From: Verrucomicrobiota bacterium
GTDB taxonomy: Bacteria > Verrucomicrobiota > Verrucomicrobiia > Verrucomicrobiales > Akkermansiaceae
Assembly: GCA_017301995.1 (NCBI GenBank)
Contig: JAFLEH010000007.1
Span: 200,399-264,398 of the forward strand
Direction of reading: 5' to 3'
DNA: 64,000 bases
Shown: positions 1 to 9,415 of the stretch, in pieces
How positions within the stretch are numbered: the stretch's first letter is position 1
How the letters are laid out: every line of letters starts with the position of its first letter
Translations under genes and position numbers: made by a program
Notes under the pieces: generated by a model
The model's input: only the letters and a program-made list of their open reading frames with translations
Database searches by the model: none
What the model was told of the DNA's origin: nothing

Positions 1-417
1 TTCGTGGTGGGAAGCTCGATGGCGTTCACCACCGGCACCTCGTGGGGAACGATGGGGCTGCTGATGCCGTTGGCGCTGCCCGCCGCGCTTGGGGCGGCCA
101 ACGCGGCGGGAATCGCCCCCGAAGCGGCGCAGTCGCTCTGCGTCATGGTGATCGGCGCGGTGTTCGGCGGGGCCACGCTTGGCGACCATTGCTCGCCGTT
201 TTCGGACACCACGATTGTTTCCGCGCTGGCGAGCGGTTGTGAAACGGTGGACCACGTCACCTCGCAACTTCCGTTTGCCGCGATGGCGGCGCTTGCGGCC
301 TGCGGGGCGTATGCCGGAATGGCGGCGGGGCTTTCTCCGGTCGTCGCAACCTTTCTGGCCGGAGGCTTGCTCGCGGTTTGGACCCGCTGGCTCGCCCGGC
401 CACGGGCGCCCCGCTAG
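1..417 (+). CDS. nhaC: Na+/H+ antiporter NhaC family, C-terminal part (5' end outside window)
   Basis: The open frame runs in from the left edge and stops at 417, so only the last 138 or so residues are present. They contain the sequence GTSWGTMG and, further on, GDHCSPFSDTT, both typical of the NhaC family of secondary Na+(Li+)/H+ antiporters, and alternate hydrophobic membrane helices with short loops. The family exports sodium in exchange for protons across the inner membrane and helps pH and salt homeostasis. The last residues form a short basic tail. The following 197 bases (418-614) up to the next start show no gene that I can support. Family assignment is good; the substrate is inferred from family only. 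Confidence 0.75.
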   Translation, partial: FVVGSSMAFTTGTSWGTMGLLMPLALPAALGAANAAGIAPEAAQSLCVMVIGAVFGGATLGDHCSPFSDTTIVSALASGCETVDHVTSQLPFAAMAALAACGAYAGMAAGLSPVVATFLAGGLLAVWTRWLARPRAPR

Positions 418-614
418 CCGCACGGATTCCGTGGCTGCAACCGCATGATATTTACATCGTATCCCGGCGGCTCCGGTGCCGGCCGATATTCTAAAAAATC
501 TTTGCGTTTGCCCGGTTGACAAGCCCCCCGGCAACCACCAAGCTCCCACGCACGACGCGACGGCAAGTGCCCTCCCGACCGTTTTCCCTAAACCCCATCA
601 GGATTCCCACCGCT

Positions 615-2291
615 GTGTTTTCCAACGAAGATTATCTCGCAGACTTGCTCGCCGAAGCCGGCTTGGTGAGCCCCGATCAGATCGCGCGCGCGCGCCAGAC
701 CCTATCCGGACGGGAAACCCTGATCGAAAATCTCCTCGGCTCCACCCAATTGACCCAGGAGGACGTCGCCCACACGCTCGCCGCCAACGCCAGCGTGCCC
801 TTTGTCCGCCTCGCGGATTTCACCTATGACCTCGGGATCACCGAAACGATCACCGACGAAACCGCAAAGCGCTACCGGGTCATCCCCGTGCAGGACGACG
901 GACTCTATCTAACCGTCGCGGTCGCCGATCCGCTCGATTTCGAGATGCTCGACAGCCTGCCGCACGTCATCGGCCGCGAAATCAACCTCGTTTGCGCCAC
1001 GCCGAAGGACATCGAAAACCACCTGAGCCAAATCTACGGGGTGGAGACCAGCAAGGGCTTGGACGCCTCCGAACTCCTGGTCACCACCGGCGACGCCGCC
1101 GCGGGTTCCGACGGGGACGACGCGCCGATCATCAAGCTGGTGTTCCAGATGCTCACCGAGGCGTTCCGTCTCCGGGCGTCCGACATTCACATCGAGCCGC
1201 TGGAAACCTCGGTGCGCATCCGCTACCGCATGGACGGCAAGCTCGTCGCGGTGGACAACCACCCGAAAAAGCTCCTCCCCGCGGTGATCGCGCGCCTCAA
1301 GGTGATGAGCGGCACCATGTCGATCGCGGAAAAACGGTTGCCGCAGGACGGTCGCATCCAGTTGAAAATGGGCGACAAGGAGGTGGACCTCCGCGTCTCA
1401 TCGGTACCGTCCAACCACGGCGAGTCAATCGTCATGCGTATTCTCGACAAGAGCGCGCTGATGCTCGGGCTCCCCGAACTCGGGTTCTTCTCGGACGACC
1501 AATCGACGTTCGAGCAACTGTTGGGTCTGCCCGACGGGATTCTGCTCGTGACCGGCCCCACCGGATCGGGCAAAACCACCACGCTTTACGCCTGTCTCAA
1601 TGTGATCAACCGGCCGGACCGCAAGATCATCACGGTTGAAGACCCGGTCGAGTACGAGCTTCCCGGGATCAACCAGGTCATGGTCAAGGCGGACATCGGG
1701 ATGACCTTCGCCGCCGCTCTCCGCGCCATGCTCCGCCAAGCGCCGAACATCATCATGATCGGGGAAATCCGTGATGCGGAAACGGCGAACATCGCGATCA
1801 ACGCCTCCCTGACCGGCCACTTGGTGTTCTCCACCCTCCACACCAACGACGCTCCCTCGGCCATCGCCCGTCTCGCCGATATCGGCGTCAAACCGTTCCT
1901 CATCGCGTCGGCCGTCCGCGCGGTGCTCGCCCAACGCCTTGTCCGCAAACTCTGCCCGGTCTGCAAGGCTCCTGCAGAACTCACCGACAAGGAAATGCGC
2001 GCTCTTTCGCTGGACGCCTCGCGCGTCGTGGATGCCTCCATTTTCGGCCCGGTCGGCTGCGAAAAGTGCCGCAACAACGGTTTCCGCGGCCGGATGGGCA
2101 TCTTCGAAATGTTCCTCGTGGACGACGAAGTCCGCGGCATGATCAACACCGGGCTAACCACCACCCAGCTCCGCCGCCGCGCCCGCGAACTCGGCATGCG
2201 CACGCTCCGCGAGGACGGTATCCGCAAGGTTCTCGCCGGCCTGACTTCCGGCAGCGAGGTGGTCCACACCACCATGTCCGACCTCGACTAA
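615..2291 (+). CDS. GspE/PilB-type secretion or pilus-assembly ATPase (first of tandem pair)
   Basis: Cytoplasmic hexameric ATPase that powers pseudopilus or type IV pilus assembly. With the GTG start at 615 the protein has 558 residues: an N-terminal GspE/MshEN-like domain (about 1-150) and a C-terminal RecA-like motor with Walker A GPTGSGKTT at 314-322, an Asp-box, and a Walker B-type stretch IIMIGEIRD. A tetracysteine zinc element (Cys447, Cys450, Cys482, Cys485) is characteristic of GspE/PilB and absent from the retraction ATPase PilT. An in-frame start at 516 would add 33 Pro/Arg-rich residues and is less likely. The paralogous ATPase, the platform protein and a pseudopilin follow in the same direction, which indicates one operon. 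Whether the machine is a pilus or a type II secretion system cannot be told from these genes alone. Confidence 0.9.
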   Translation: MFSNEDYLADLLAEAGLVSPDQIARARQTLSGRETLIENLLGSTQLTQEDVAHTLAANASVPFVRLADFTYDLGITETITDETAKRYRVIPVQDDGLYLTVAVADPLDFEMLDSLPHVIGREINLVCATPKDIENHLSQIYGVETSKGLDASELLVTTGDAAAGSDGDDAPIIKLVFQMLTEAFRLRASDIHIEPLETSVRIRYRMDGKLVAVDNHPKKLLPAVIARLKVMSGTMSIAEKRLPQDGRIQLKMGDKEVDLRVSSVPSNHGESIVMRILDKSALMLGLPELGFFSDDQSTFEQLLGLPDGILLVTGPTGSGKTTTLYACLNVINRPDRKIITVEDPVEYELPGINQVMVKADIGMTFAAALRAMLRQAPNIIMIGEIRDAETANIAINASLTGHLVFSTLHTNDAPSAIARLADIGVKPFLIASAVRAVLAQRLVRKLCPVCKAPAELTDKEMRALSLDASRVVDASIFGPVGCEKCRNNGFRGRMGIFEMFLVDDEVRGMINTGLTTTQLRRRARELGMRTLREDGIRKVLAGLTSGSEVVHTTMSDLD

Positions 2292-2311
2292 CCCCCCGCG
2301 AGACCCTCCCT

Positions 2312-2343
2312 CATTTCCGCATTTCCGCATTTCCGCATTTCAG
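2312..2343 (+). repeat. 8-bp tandem repeat CATTTCCG, four units
   Basis: Three perfect copies of CATTTCCG are followed by a fourth unit CATTTCAG. They fill the gap between the two ATPase genes, 22 bases upstream of the second start codon. Slipped-strand length changes here would alter the spacing to the second ATPase gene but not a reading frame. Confidence 0.8.
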
Positions 2344-2364
2344 ACTTTCAGCATTTACCCGAAA

Positions 2365-4035
2365 ATGGACGCCACCCAGCTCGTCGAACTCTTCCAGTCC
2401 CGCGGCCTCATCGACCGGTCGCTCGCCCAGGACATTCTTGCCGAAATCGACCACAGCGGCAAGGAAGTCGCGGAAATCCTGGCCGACTATCAGGTTGTCG
2501 GTTCCCGTGACGACGTTTGGCCGATCGTCGCTTCGGAACTCGGAACGGACGTGGCGGACATCCGCAATTGGACCCCGCCCGAGGCGTTGCTGGCCCTCGT
2601 GCCCGCCGGAACCGCCCGCCTGCACGGCGCGCTCCCGATCAAATTCGACGAAACCGGCCTCTACGTGGCCCTCGTGGACCCGCTCAACCCCCAGACCCCC
2701 GAAGATCTCCGGTTCGCCCTAGGCCGGGAAATCCACGTGCTCGTCGCGCCGGACTACCTCGTCGAGGCCAAAATCAACGAGTGCTACGGCGGCGAGGGCA
2801 AGGCGATGGAGGACATCCTCAGCCAACTCCAGATTGGCGGCGATTCGATGGCCCAGCAGGACATCGAGGCGGAGGCCAACTCCGCGCCGATCATCCGCTA
2901 TGTGGATCTGGTGCTCTATCAGGCGATCAAGGAGAAGGCGTCGGACATCCACTTCGAGCCGTTTGAAAGGGATTTCAAGATCCGCTACCGTGTGGACGGC
3001 GCGCTTTATGAAATGGCGCCGCCCCCGGTCCATCTGGCGCTTCCGATCATTTCCCGCGTCAAGGTGATGTCCAACATGAACATCGCCGAGCGGCGCATCC
3101 CGCAGGACGGCCGCATTGTCAAACAAATCGGCGAGAAAATGGTGGACATGCGTGTCTCCACCCTGCCCACCCACCATGGCGAGTCGGTCGTGCTCCGCGT
3201 CCTCGACCGCAGTTCGGTGAACCTCTCCCTCGAAAACCTCGGCCTGCCGGACGCCATCTACAGCTATATCACCGACACGATCGAGAAGCCCAACGGCATC
3301 TTCATCGTCACCGGCCCCACCGGCGCGGGCAAGACCACCACCCTTTATGCCGCGCTGCGCCGGATCAACACCATCGACTCCAAGCTGCTCACTGCCGAGG
3401 ACCCGGTCGAGTACGACATCGACGGCATCATCCAGATCCCCATTCACGAAGGCATCGGCCTCGATTTTCCCCGCGTGCTCCGCGCCTTCCTCCGCCAGGA
3501 CCCGGACCGCATCATGATCGGGGAAATGCGCGACAAGGAAACCGCCACCATCGCCATTCAGGCCGCGCTAACCGGTCACTTGGTGCTTTCCACCCTCCAC
3601 ACCAACGATGCGGCCGGTGCGGTCACCCGCCTCATCGACATGGGCTGCGAACCGTTCCTGGTTTCCGCATCGCTCGAAGGCGTGCTCGCCCAGCGGCTTG
3701 TACGGACGATTTGCAAGGACTGCCGCTCGCCTTACGAGCCCAACGAATCGATCCTCAACCAACTCGGGGTTTCCGCCCACGAACTCGGTGACAAACAATT
3801 CTTCACCGGCGCCGGTTGCGACACCTGCGGCCAGTCCGGCTATCGTGGCCGCCGCGGGCTTTACGAACTCCTCAGCATTACCGATCCCATCCGCGAGCTG
3901 ATCACCGGCCGCGCTCCCACCGTGGTCATCAAACAGAAAGCCATGGAACTTGGCATGAACACCCTTCGCGAGGATGGTTTACGCAATATTTACCTTGGCA
4001 CTACGACAATCGAAGAGGTGCTGAAATACACCTGA
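2365..4035 (+). CDS. GspE/PilB-type secretion or pilus-assembly ATPase (second of tandem pair)
   Basis: A second assembly ATPase of 556 residues, 73 bases downstream of its paralogue. It has the N-terminal GspE/MshEN domain, Walker A GPTGAGKTT at 317-325, the Walker B-type IMIGEMRD stretch, and its own tetracysteine zinc element (Cys450, Cys453, Cys485, Cys488). The first 150 residues differ clearly from the upstream copy, whereas the motor domains are alike, so the two probably sit at the same or related platforms with different partners. Neither looks like PilT, because both carry the zinc element and the long N-terminal domain. The start ATG at 2365 follows the tandem repeat and has no good Shine-Dalgarno sequence. 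It is likely co-transcribed with the GspF/PilC gene that starts at 4134. Confidence 0.9.
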   Translation: MDATQLVELFQSRGLIDRSLAQDILAEIDHSGKEVAEILADYQVVGSRDDVWPIVASELGTDVADIRNWTPPEALLALVPAGTARLHGALPIKFDETGLYVALVDPLNPQTPEDLRFALGREIHVLVAPDYLVEAKINECYGGEGKAMEDILSQLQIGGDSMAQQDIEAEANSAPIIRYVDLVLYQAIKEKASDIHFEPFERDFKIRYRVDGALYEMAPPPVHLALPIISRVKVMSNMNIAERRIPQDGRIVKQIGEKMVDMRVSTLPTHHGESVVLRVLDRSSVNLSLENLGLPDAIYSYITDTIEKPNGIFIVTGPTGAGKTTTLYAALRRINTIDSKLLTAEDPVEYDIDGIIQIPIHEGIGLDFPRVLRAFLRQDPDRIMIGEMRDKETATIAIQAALTGHLVLSTLHTNDAAGAVTRLIDMGCEPFLVSASLEGVLAQRLVRTICKDCRSPYEPNESILNQLGVSAHELGDKQFFTGAGCDTCGQSGYRGRRGLYELLSITDPIRELITGRAPTVVIKQKAMELGMNTLREDGLRNIYLGTTTIEEVLKYT

Positions 4036-4133
4036 TTTCCCGCGCCAATCACACTTTTCCCTAGCCACCACCCGGAAATTACGCTTCATTCCCCGTCAGG
4101 AGCCCCAAAACCTACCCCAACCCCAATCCCAAC

Positions 4134-5426
4134 ATGGCCAACTTCCATTATTCCGCCCTGGACGCCAAAGGTGAACAGACCACTGGCGTGGTTTCCGCCG
4201 CTTCAGAAGCCGAAGCCGTCCAGAAGCTCCGCAGCCAAGGGCTCTACCCGACCCAGATCGCCGAAGAGGGGAAAGGGAAAAAGGGCAAATCCAAAGCGCC
4301 CGCCAAGGCGAAAGCGTCCAAGCCCGGCGGTTTGAAATCCAAGGCGGGCGGACGCATCAAGCCCAAGAGCCTGATGATTTTCACCCGCCAGCTTGCCACG
4401 CTCATCGATTCCGGCCTGCCGCTTCTGCGCAGCCTCACGGTGCTCGGCAAGCAGGAGCCCAATCCGGTGCTCCGCGACACGCTGACCGCCCTCGCCGACT
4501 CGGTGCAATCCGGTTCGACTTTCTCCGAATCGCTCGCCCAACATCCCCGGATTTTCAACAAACTCTACGTCAACATGGTCAAGGCGGGGGAACTCGGCGG
4601 TGTGCTCGAAGTGGTGCTCAACCGCCTTGCCGAGTATCAGGAAAAGGCCCAGAAGCTCAAAAACAAGATCGTTTCGGCGATGGTCTATCCGGTGATCGTC
4701 ATGCTGATCGCCGTCGCCATCCTCATCTTCCTCATGATCTTCGTCGTGCCGAAGTTCAAATCGATGTTCGAGGAAATGGGCAACGCCGAGATGCCGATGA
4801 TCTCCAAGGTGGTCTTCGGAATATCCGAGTTCTTCATCGCCATGCCCTTCGGGTTGCCCATCCCGAATGCGGTTTACATGCTTCTTGTCGTGGTGCTCGG
4901 AGTGTTTCTCTTCAACATGTGGGGCCGCACCAAAGGCGGTCGCGCCGCCATCGACACGGTCAAACTGAAGATGCCGGTTTTCGGTGACATCCAGCGCAAG
5001 AGCGCCGTCTCCCGGTTCTCCCGCACCCTCGGCACCCTCGTCACTTCCGGTGTGCCTATCCTTCAGGCGCTCAACATCACCCGCGACACCGCCGGCAACG
5101 TGGTGATCTCCGCCGCCATCGAGAAGGTCCACGAGTCGGTGAAGGAAGGGGAGTCCATCGTTACTCCGCTCAGCGCGTCCGGCGTCTTCCCCAGCATGGT
5201 CATTTCGATGGTGGACGTCGGCGAGGAAACCGGTCAGCTTCCGGAAATGCTTCTCAAGGTGGCCGATGTCTATGACGACGAAGTCGATAATGCCGTCACC
5301 GCCCTGACCTCGATCCTGGAGCCGATCATGATCGTGATTCTCGCCTTGGTGGTCGGTTCGGTCGTCTTCGCATTGTTCCTGCCGCTCATCAAGGTGATCA
5401 CCACCATGGGCCAGCAGGGTAGCTGA
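4134..5426 (+). CDS. GspF/PilC inner-membrane platform protein
   Basis: Polytopic inner-membrane protein of 430 residues that anchors the assembly ATPase. After a short N-terminal domain (YSALDAKGE..., typical of GspF) come a Lys/Ala-rich basic linker (about residues 45-75) and two GspF domains, each a cytoplasmic helical bundle followed by membrane segments (near 180-205, 240-265 and 395-425). The second domain carries VSRFSRTLGTLVTSGVP and VGEETGQLPEM, both diagnostic of GspF/PilC. The linker with its run of lysines is longer than usual. The leader before the ATG is almost G-free and C/A-rich (CCCCAACCCCAATCCCAAC) and has no Shine-Dalgarno sequence. It belongs to the operon with both ATPases and the downstream pseudopilin. 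Confidence 0.92.
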   Translation: MANFHYSALDAKGEQTTGVVSAASEAEAVQKLRSQGLYPTQIAEEGKGKKGKSKAPAKAKASKPGGLKSKAGGRIKPKSLMIFTRQLATLIDSGLPLLRSLTVLGKQEPNPVLRDTLTALADSVQSGSTFSESLAQHPRIFNKLYVNMVKAGELGGVLEVVLNRLAEYQEKAQKLKNKIVSAMVYPVIVMLIAVAILIFLMIFVVPKFKSMFEEMGNAEMPMISKVVFGISEFFIAMPFGLPIPNAVYMLLVVVLGVFLFNMWGRTKGGRAAIDTVKLKMPVFGDIQRKSAVSRFSRTLGTLVTSGVPILQALNITRDTAGNVVISAAIEKVHESVKEGESIVTPLSASGVFPSMVISMVDVGEETGQLPEMLLKVADVYDDEVDNAVTALTSILEPIMIVILALVVGSVVFALFLPLIKVITTMGQQGS

Positions 5427-5457
5427 TGCCCCGCAGGTTCCCCAAAGAAGCCACGCC

Positions 5458-6006
5458 ATGAAATCCGCGCCTATCCGCCGCCGTTCCCACGGTTTCACGC
5501 TCATCGAGATGCTCACGGTGATCACCATCATCGTGATCCTCGCGGGAGTGACCATGTTGGGATACAAGCACGCCAAGATCGCGCGTGACAGAAACAAGGC
5601 GACCATTCAGGTGAAACTCCTCGCCAATGCCTGCGAGGAGTTCAAGGCGGACAACGGCTACTATCCCGGAATCAACGACAACACGGTCGGTGACGGGAAA
5701 AACATGAGCAAGGAGCTGTATGGCGACCTCTACTGGGATTCCGACCGTGACGGATCCGGGCCCAAGTCCGATCCCGACCAGAAGATCTATCTTTCCGAGC
5801 TGGATCCCGACAACAACCGCCAAGGTTGGACCGACGGCAGGGCACAGAGCGTGCGGATTCTCGATCCATGGGGTAACGAATACCGCTACCGCAAAGGCAG
5901 CGGTGCCAACAACCCGGATTTCGACCTCTGGTCCTGCGGCCCGGATGGCAAGACCAATCCGGACAACCCCAAGGACAAGGATAACAACGACGACATCAAG
6001 CTCTAA
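5458..6006 (+). CDS. GspG-like pseudopilin with class III signal peptide
   Basis: Pilin-like protein of 182 residues. It starts with a short basic leader (MKSAPIRRRSHG) followed by the prepilin peptidase site G/FTLIE and a hydrophobic helix (about residues 18-38), with Glu at mature position 5. The soluble part contains the GspG-type stretch NACEEFKADNGYYPG and an Asp-rich end that could bind calcium, as in GspG (DPWGNEYRY is the typical GspG C-terminal motif). The family forms the pseudopilus of type II secretion or a minor/major pilus subunit. It lies 31 bases after the GspF/PilC gene in the same operon. No prepilin peptidase gene is in the window. Confidence 0.88.
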   Translation: MKSAPIRRRSHGFTLIEMLTVITIIVILAGVTMLGYKHAKIARDRNKATIQVKLLANACEEFKADNGYYPGINDNTVGDGKNMSKELYGDLYWDSDRDGSGPKSDPDQKIYLSELDPDNNRQGWTDGRAQSVRILDPWGNEYRYRKGSGANNPDFDLWSCGPDGKTNPDNPKDKDNNDDIKL

Positions 6007-6104
6007 CCGGCCAATCGGGCCGTAAGCCGTGTCATCCATCCGCCACGCTTGCCTCAGCGGTGGCTGCGGGCTGTTCTCCCCCTAACGCAACCAACCATTC
6101 TCCC

Positions 6105-6749
6105 ATGCCAAACAAGCGCCCGTCCGACCCCAATCCCGAATCCGCCGCCGACCAGCCTGCTGCCGCGACACCCAGTGTCCGCCGCATCTCCAATCCGCGC
6201 CCGAAAAAAGGCCAGCCAAAGCCCGCCCCCGAGCCGACCACGGCACCTGAACCCGCATCCGAACCGGAAACGCTCTCAGCGCCCGTCCAAACGCCTCCAG
6301 AGCCCGCGCCGGAGCCGCAGCCCGACGGCGACGATGACGAATCTCCATCCTTCGACGGCGAATGGCCCGCTCCGGAAACTTCCGGTGCCCAATCCCAGGA
6401 AGGCGGGAAACGCAAACGCCGCCGCCGGAAAAACAAGGGCGGCCAAGGTGGTCAGCCCGGATCTTCCCAACAATCGTCCGCCGACACCGCCACTCCTTCC
6501 GATCCGCCCGGCGACGCTCCGGCCGACCCGTCTTCCCAACCGCGTCCGCAGCCGCCGCAACGTCCGCAACCGCCGCAACGCCCGAAAGTGGACCCCACGT
6601 TGCTCGCCAAGCGCGCGTGGAAAATCTATCTTTCCGAAGTCAGCGAGGAAGGGGTCGCCCTGATCAGCGATCAGGACGCCCGCGAACTCACGCGCCGCTG
6701 TTTCCGCCTCGCGGAAATCTTCCTCGAGGAACAATCCCGCAGAAACTGA
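6105..6749 (+). CDS. Hypothetical protein, Pro/Glu-rich disordered with basic cluster
   Basis: A protein of 214 residues with no recognised family. Residues 1-150 are low complexity: Pro, Glu, Ala and Gln rich, with an acidic patch (DGDDDE) and then a very basic run KRKRRRRKNKG near 105-115. Two PQRPQPPQRP repeats follow. Only the last 60 residues look folded, with a helical pattern (LAKRAWKIYLSEVSEEGVA). The basic run could bind nucleic acid or act in localisation; this is inference. The ATG at 6105 follows an A/C-rich leader. The gene ends nine bases before the stop of the convergent gene at 6758. It may be the last gene of the pilus/secretion operon, but a link to that function is not shown. 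Confidence 0.7.
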   Translation: MPNKRPSDPNPESAADQPAAATPSVRRISNPRPKKGQPKPAPEPTTAPEPASEPETLSAPVQTPPEPAPEPQPDGDDDESPSFDGEWPAPETSGAQSQEGGKRKRRRRKNKGGQGGQPGSSQQSSADTATPSDPPGDAPADPSSQPRPQPPQRPQPPQRPKVDPTLLAKRAWKIYLSEVSEEGVALISDQDARELTRRCFRLAEIFLEEQSRRN

Positions 6750-6757
6750 CCGCGGAA

Positions 6758-9313
6758 TCACTCTTGGGAAACGTACAACCTGCCGAAAAGCCGACCCTCG
6801 GGTGCCGATGCCTTCGGAATGGTGACCGTCACCGTTTCGAGGCCTGAGGACGGGGTGTTGGGAGCGATGGTGAAGAAGCCACCCGATGACGCGGGAATCA
6901 CGGCTTGGTTCCAGTTGCTGAGGTCCGCGCTGTATTCGAATACCTGCGTGGTGTCGGATACGGATTCGGTGCGGCGGACGAAGGAAAACACCAGATTTCC
7001 CGCGTTGCTTGCGCCGGTCGGGAGCTTCGCCAGGGAGGGAGTCCTCGGGTCGCCGTTCAGGACGTATTCCAGCAGGTTGTTCATGCCGTCGGTATCCGGA
7101 TCGGCTTCCGGATTTGAGTTGGTTAGACCGGAGAAACCGCCCGCCCAATTGGCATAGCCACCGGCCGCCGGGGTCAGCGTCCAGTTGGTGATGTCATGGT
7201 TTTCGAAGGATCCGCCGGTGCGGGCGGTGAAGCCGACCCACGCTTTGCCCTCGGAATCGAGCGCGCCGGTGGAGGCGAGGTTTACGTTGAGACTATCCAC
7301 CACGAGGATGCTGTTGATCCGGATGTCGAGGTCGCCGGGGCGATAGGAAATCTGGACCTGGAACGGATTGCCGGTGCGCGCGGTGTCGGTTAGGTCGGGC
7401 GCCAGGTTGACGGTGTGGACGGTGAGCCCGGGCACCGTTGCGAGGTTCACGGTTGCGAGATTGGTGGTGCCGTTCAGCACCAGCAGTCGTGCGGCGCTGG
7501 CCTCTCCCGTGTTCAGATAGGAGTCGAAGCAGATGTTCAGCGCGCCCGAGGGCAGGCCGTTCTCCTGAGGGGTGGTGGGCATGGTTTCGGTGCGCCGGAC
7601 GTTGCTGTGGATCACCATTGCCATGCCGTCGGCTCCGTCGTTGGGCTGGGCGGTGGTGAATTGGAAACCGAACGAGGTGTCGAAGCCATAGCTCAGCGGC
7701 TGCTTGTAGCGGAACCACGCCGCGCCGGTGGTGGAGTTGAGGTCCGGGGTGAGGCGCAGGCGTTTCACGTTGCCTCCTTGCGGCAGGGTGGCATAGGCGT
7801 TGACGATCGCCGCCTGGCCCAACAGATGGATTTCGGAACCGGCAATATCGAAATCGCCATACGCGATCTGGTTCACGGTGGGATTGGCGACCTGGACCGT
7901 GACGCTGGCGGTCTTGACTCCGCCGGCCGCCGCGGTCGCGGTGAACACGTAGGTGGTGGTGGCCGTGGGGCTGACGACGATGGTGCCATTGGGATCCAAA
8001 TCGCCGATGCCTTCGTTGGCGGAGAGTGTGGCGGCACCGGTGGAACTCCAGGTTAGGCTAACCGACTCGCCGATGAGGATGGACGAAAAGTCCGAGGATG
8101 CGGCAAGAATAGGAACCATCGAGGCGCCGGGCAGCGGAATGTTCGCCGTGGTGAATCGCGCGGTCGGCATGTAGTAGTCGAACGCGGTCATGTTCTCGAT
8201 CATGTTCCAGGTTGAACCGTCGTCGCTGGATTCCATGATCCATTGCAAAGGGTCGCGCTCGGGCGAATCGTTGGCGGTGACGATCTGATAGCGGTCGATG
8301 TCCACATTGGCGCCGAAATCGAACACCAGCGGCTTGTTGTTTCCGTCGAGCCATTTGGTGGCGGAATTGTTATCAATGGCCATGAGCGCGCCTTCGGCGG
8401 CGGTGGTGGCGTTAGATCCGCCGGGATTGGCGACATCAACGGGCGTGACGGCGGTGCCGCCGTTGGTGAACTTGAAGTCCGCGAGCTGGATCGTGGTACC
8501 GCTGCGGAGCTTCATCGGAGTGAACCGGACGTACCTCGTGTTGACCGCGCCACCGCTGACGGAACGGACGAGCACCGAGGCGGTCGAAGTGCCGCCCGCG
8601 GAAGTGGCGGTTAGGGTAAAGGTGGTGTCGGCGCTATCCGGAGGGTCGATGGCCGTGGTTCCCGCCACCGGGTTGACCGAACCCACGCCGTGGTCGATGG
8701 AGGCCGAATCGGCCCGCTCAAGCGACCATGAGACGCTGGTGGTTTCGCCATCCGCGACCACCACGCCGGTTGGTGTGAAACTGAGTATCTCCGGAATCAC
8801 CGTGGCGGGCACGCTGAAGGACTGATACTCCCTGCGGTTGGTGGTGGTGGGGTAGTTCTTCACCACATCGATGAGGGTCCAACTGGTCTGGTCGGCGCTA
8901 CCTTCGAGAGTCCAGCTCACCGGGTCGCGCTCGGTGGCGTCGTTGGCCGTGGCGAAGCGGTAGCCGTCAACGGTGGTTGGCGCGGTGAACGCGAAGACGA
9001 GGCCCTTCTTGTTGAAATCCAACCACTTGGTGATGACCGAGCCGTCCTTGACATAGGCGGGAACCTCTCCCGCCGGGTTGGAGCCTCCGGGATTGCTGAC
9101 GGTGGCGCTTCCCCATGCGACCGCGGAGCCTGCCAGGCGGAACTCGAATTCCGCCATCTGGATGCTGTTGGAACCCGCGTCGTTGCGGAGTTTGGTGGGC
9201 GTCCACCGGTAATACTGATAGGTTTTCTCCGCGGCGGAGGCCGGGATGGCGGGGATGAAGGCCAGCGCGATAAAACGGGCCAGCCTGGCGCGGATGGTCG
9301 ATGTGGTATTCAT
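6758..9313 (-). CDS. Large secreted protein with discoidin-like and lectin-like domains
   Basis: Secreted protein of 851 residues; the start at 9313 gives a good signal peptide (MNTTSTIRARLARFIALAFI...ASA). Two discoidin (F5/8 type C)-like modules are visible at roughly 30-180 and 275-420, each with repeated elements such as RFTPMKLR, IQMAEF/IQLADF, KWLD and TANDxxERDP. Ig-like stretches with VSWSLERADSASIDHGVG follow each module. Residues about 510-735 look like an L-type (concanavalin-like) lectin domain (DGADGMAMVIHS). A DPDTDGMNNLLEYV calcium-binding motif and a C-terminal beta domain close the protein. No catalytic site was seen, so a binding or adhesion role is likely. It shares the discoidin-like module with the neighbouring gene at 9416. 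Confidence 0.8.
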   Translation of the reverse strand: MNTTSTIRARLARFIALAFIPAIPASAAEKTYQYYRWTPTKLRNDAGSNSIQMAEFEFRLAGSAVAWGSATVSNPGGSNPAGEVPAYVKDGSVITKWLDFNKKGLVFAFTAPTTVDGYRFATANDATERDPVSWTLEGSADQTSWTLIDVVKNYPTTTNRREYQSFSVPATVIPEILSFTPTGVVVADGETTSVSWSLERADSASIDHGVGSVNPVAGTTAIDPPDSADTTFTLTATSAGGTSTASVLVRSVSGGAVNTRYVRFTPMKLRSGTTIQLADFKFTNGGTAVTPVDVANPGGSNATTAAEGALMAIDNNSATKWLDGNNKPLVFDFGANVDIDRYQIVTANDSPERDPLQWIMESSDDGSTWNMIENMTAFDYYMPTARFTTANIPLPGASMVPILAASSDFSSILIGESVSLTWSSTGAATLSANEGIGDLDPNGTIVVSPTATTTYVFTATAAAGGVKTASVTVQVANPTVNQIAYGDFDIAGSEIHLLGQAAIVNAYATLPQGGNVKRLRLTPDLNSTTGAAWFRYKQPLSYGFDTSFGFQFTTAQPNDGADGMAMVIHSNVRRTETMPTTPQENGLPSGALNICFDSYLNTGEASAARLLVLNGTTNLATVNLATVPGLTVHTVNLAPDLTDTARTGNPFQVQISYRPGDLDIRINSILVVDSLNVNLASTGALDSEGKAWVGFTARTGGSFENHDITNWTLTPAAGGYANWAGGFSGLTNSNPEADPDTDGMNNLLEYVLNGDPRTPSLAKLPTGASNAGNLVFSFVRRTESVSDTTQVFEYSADLSNWNQAVIPASSGGFFTIAPNTPSSGLETVTVTIPKASAPEGRLFGRLYVSQE

Positions 9314-9415
9314 TTGGTTTTGGGTATGGGTTGGCTTTTTCGGGGTGTGTACAAAGCCCGACCGGGGAAATGCCATTGATTTCCACGTTGGCTGTCCCGG
9401 AGGCATGCGGATGGG

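Noticed and set aside
4203..5606. Minus-strand frame opposite GspF/PilC
   Set aside because: Low-complexity His/Asp/Glu-rich shadow of a well-supported gene.
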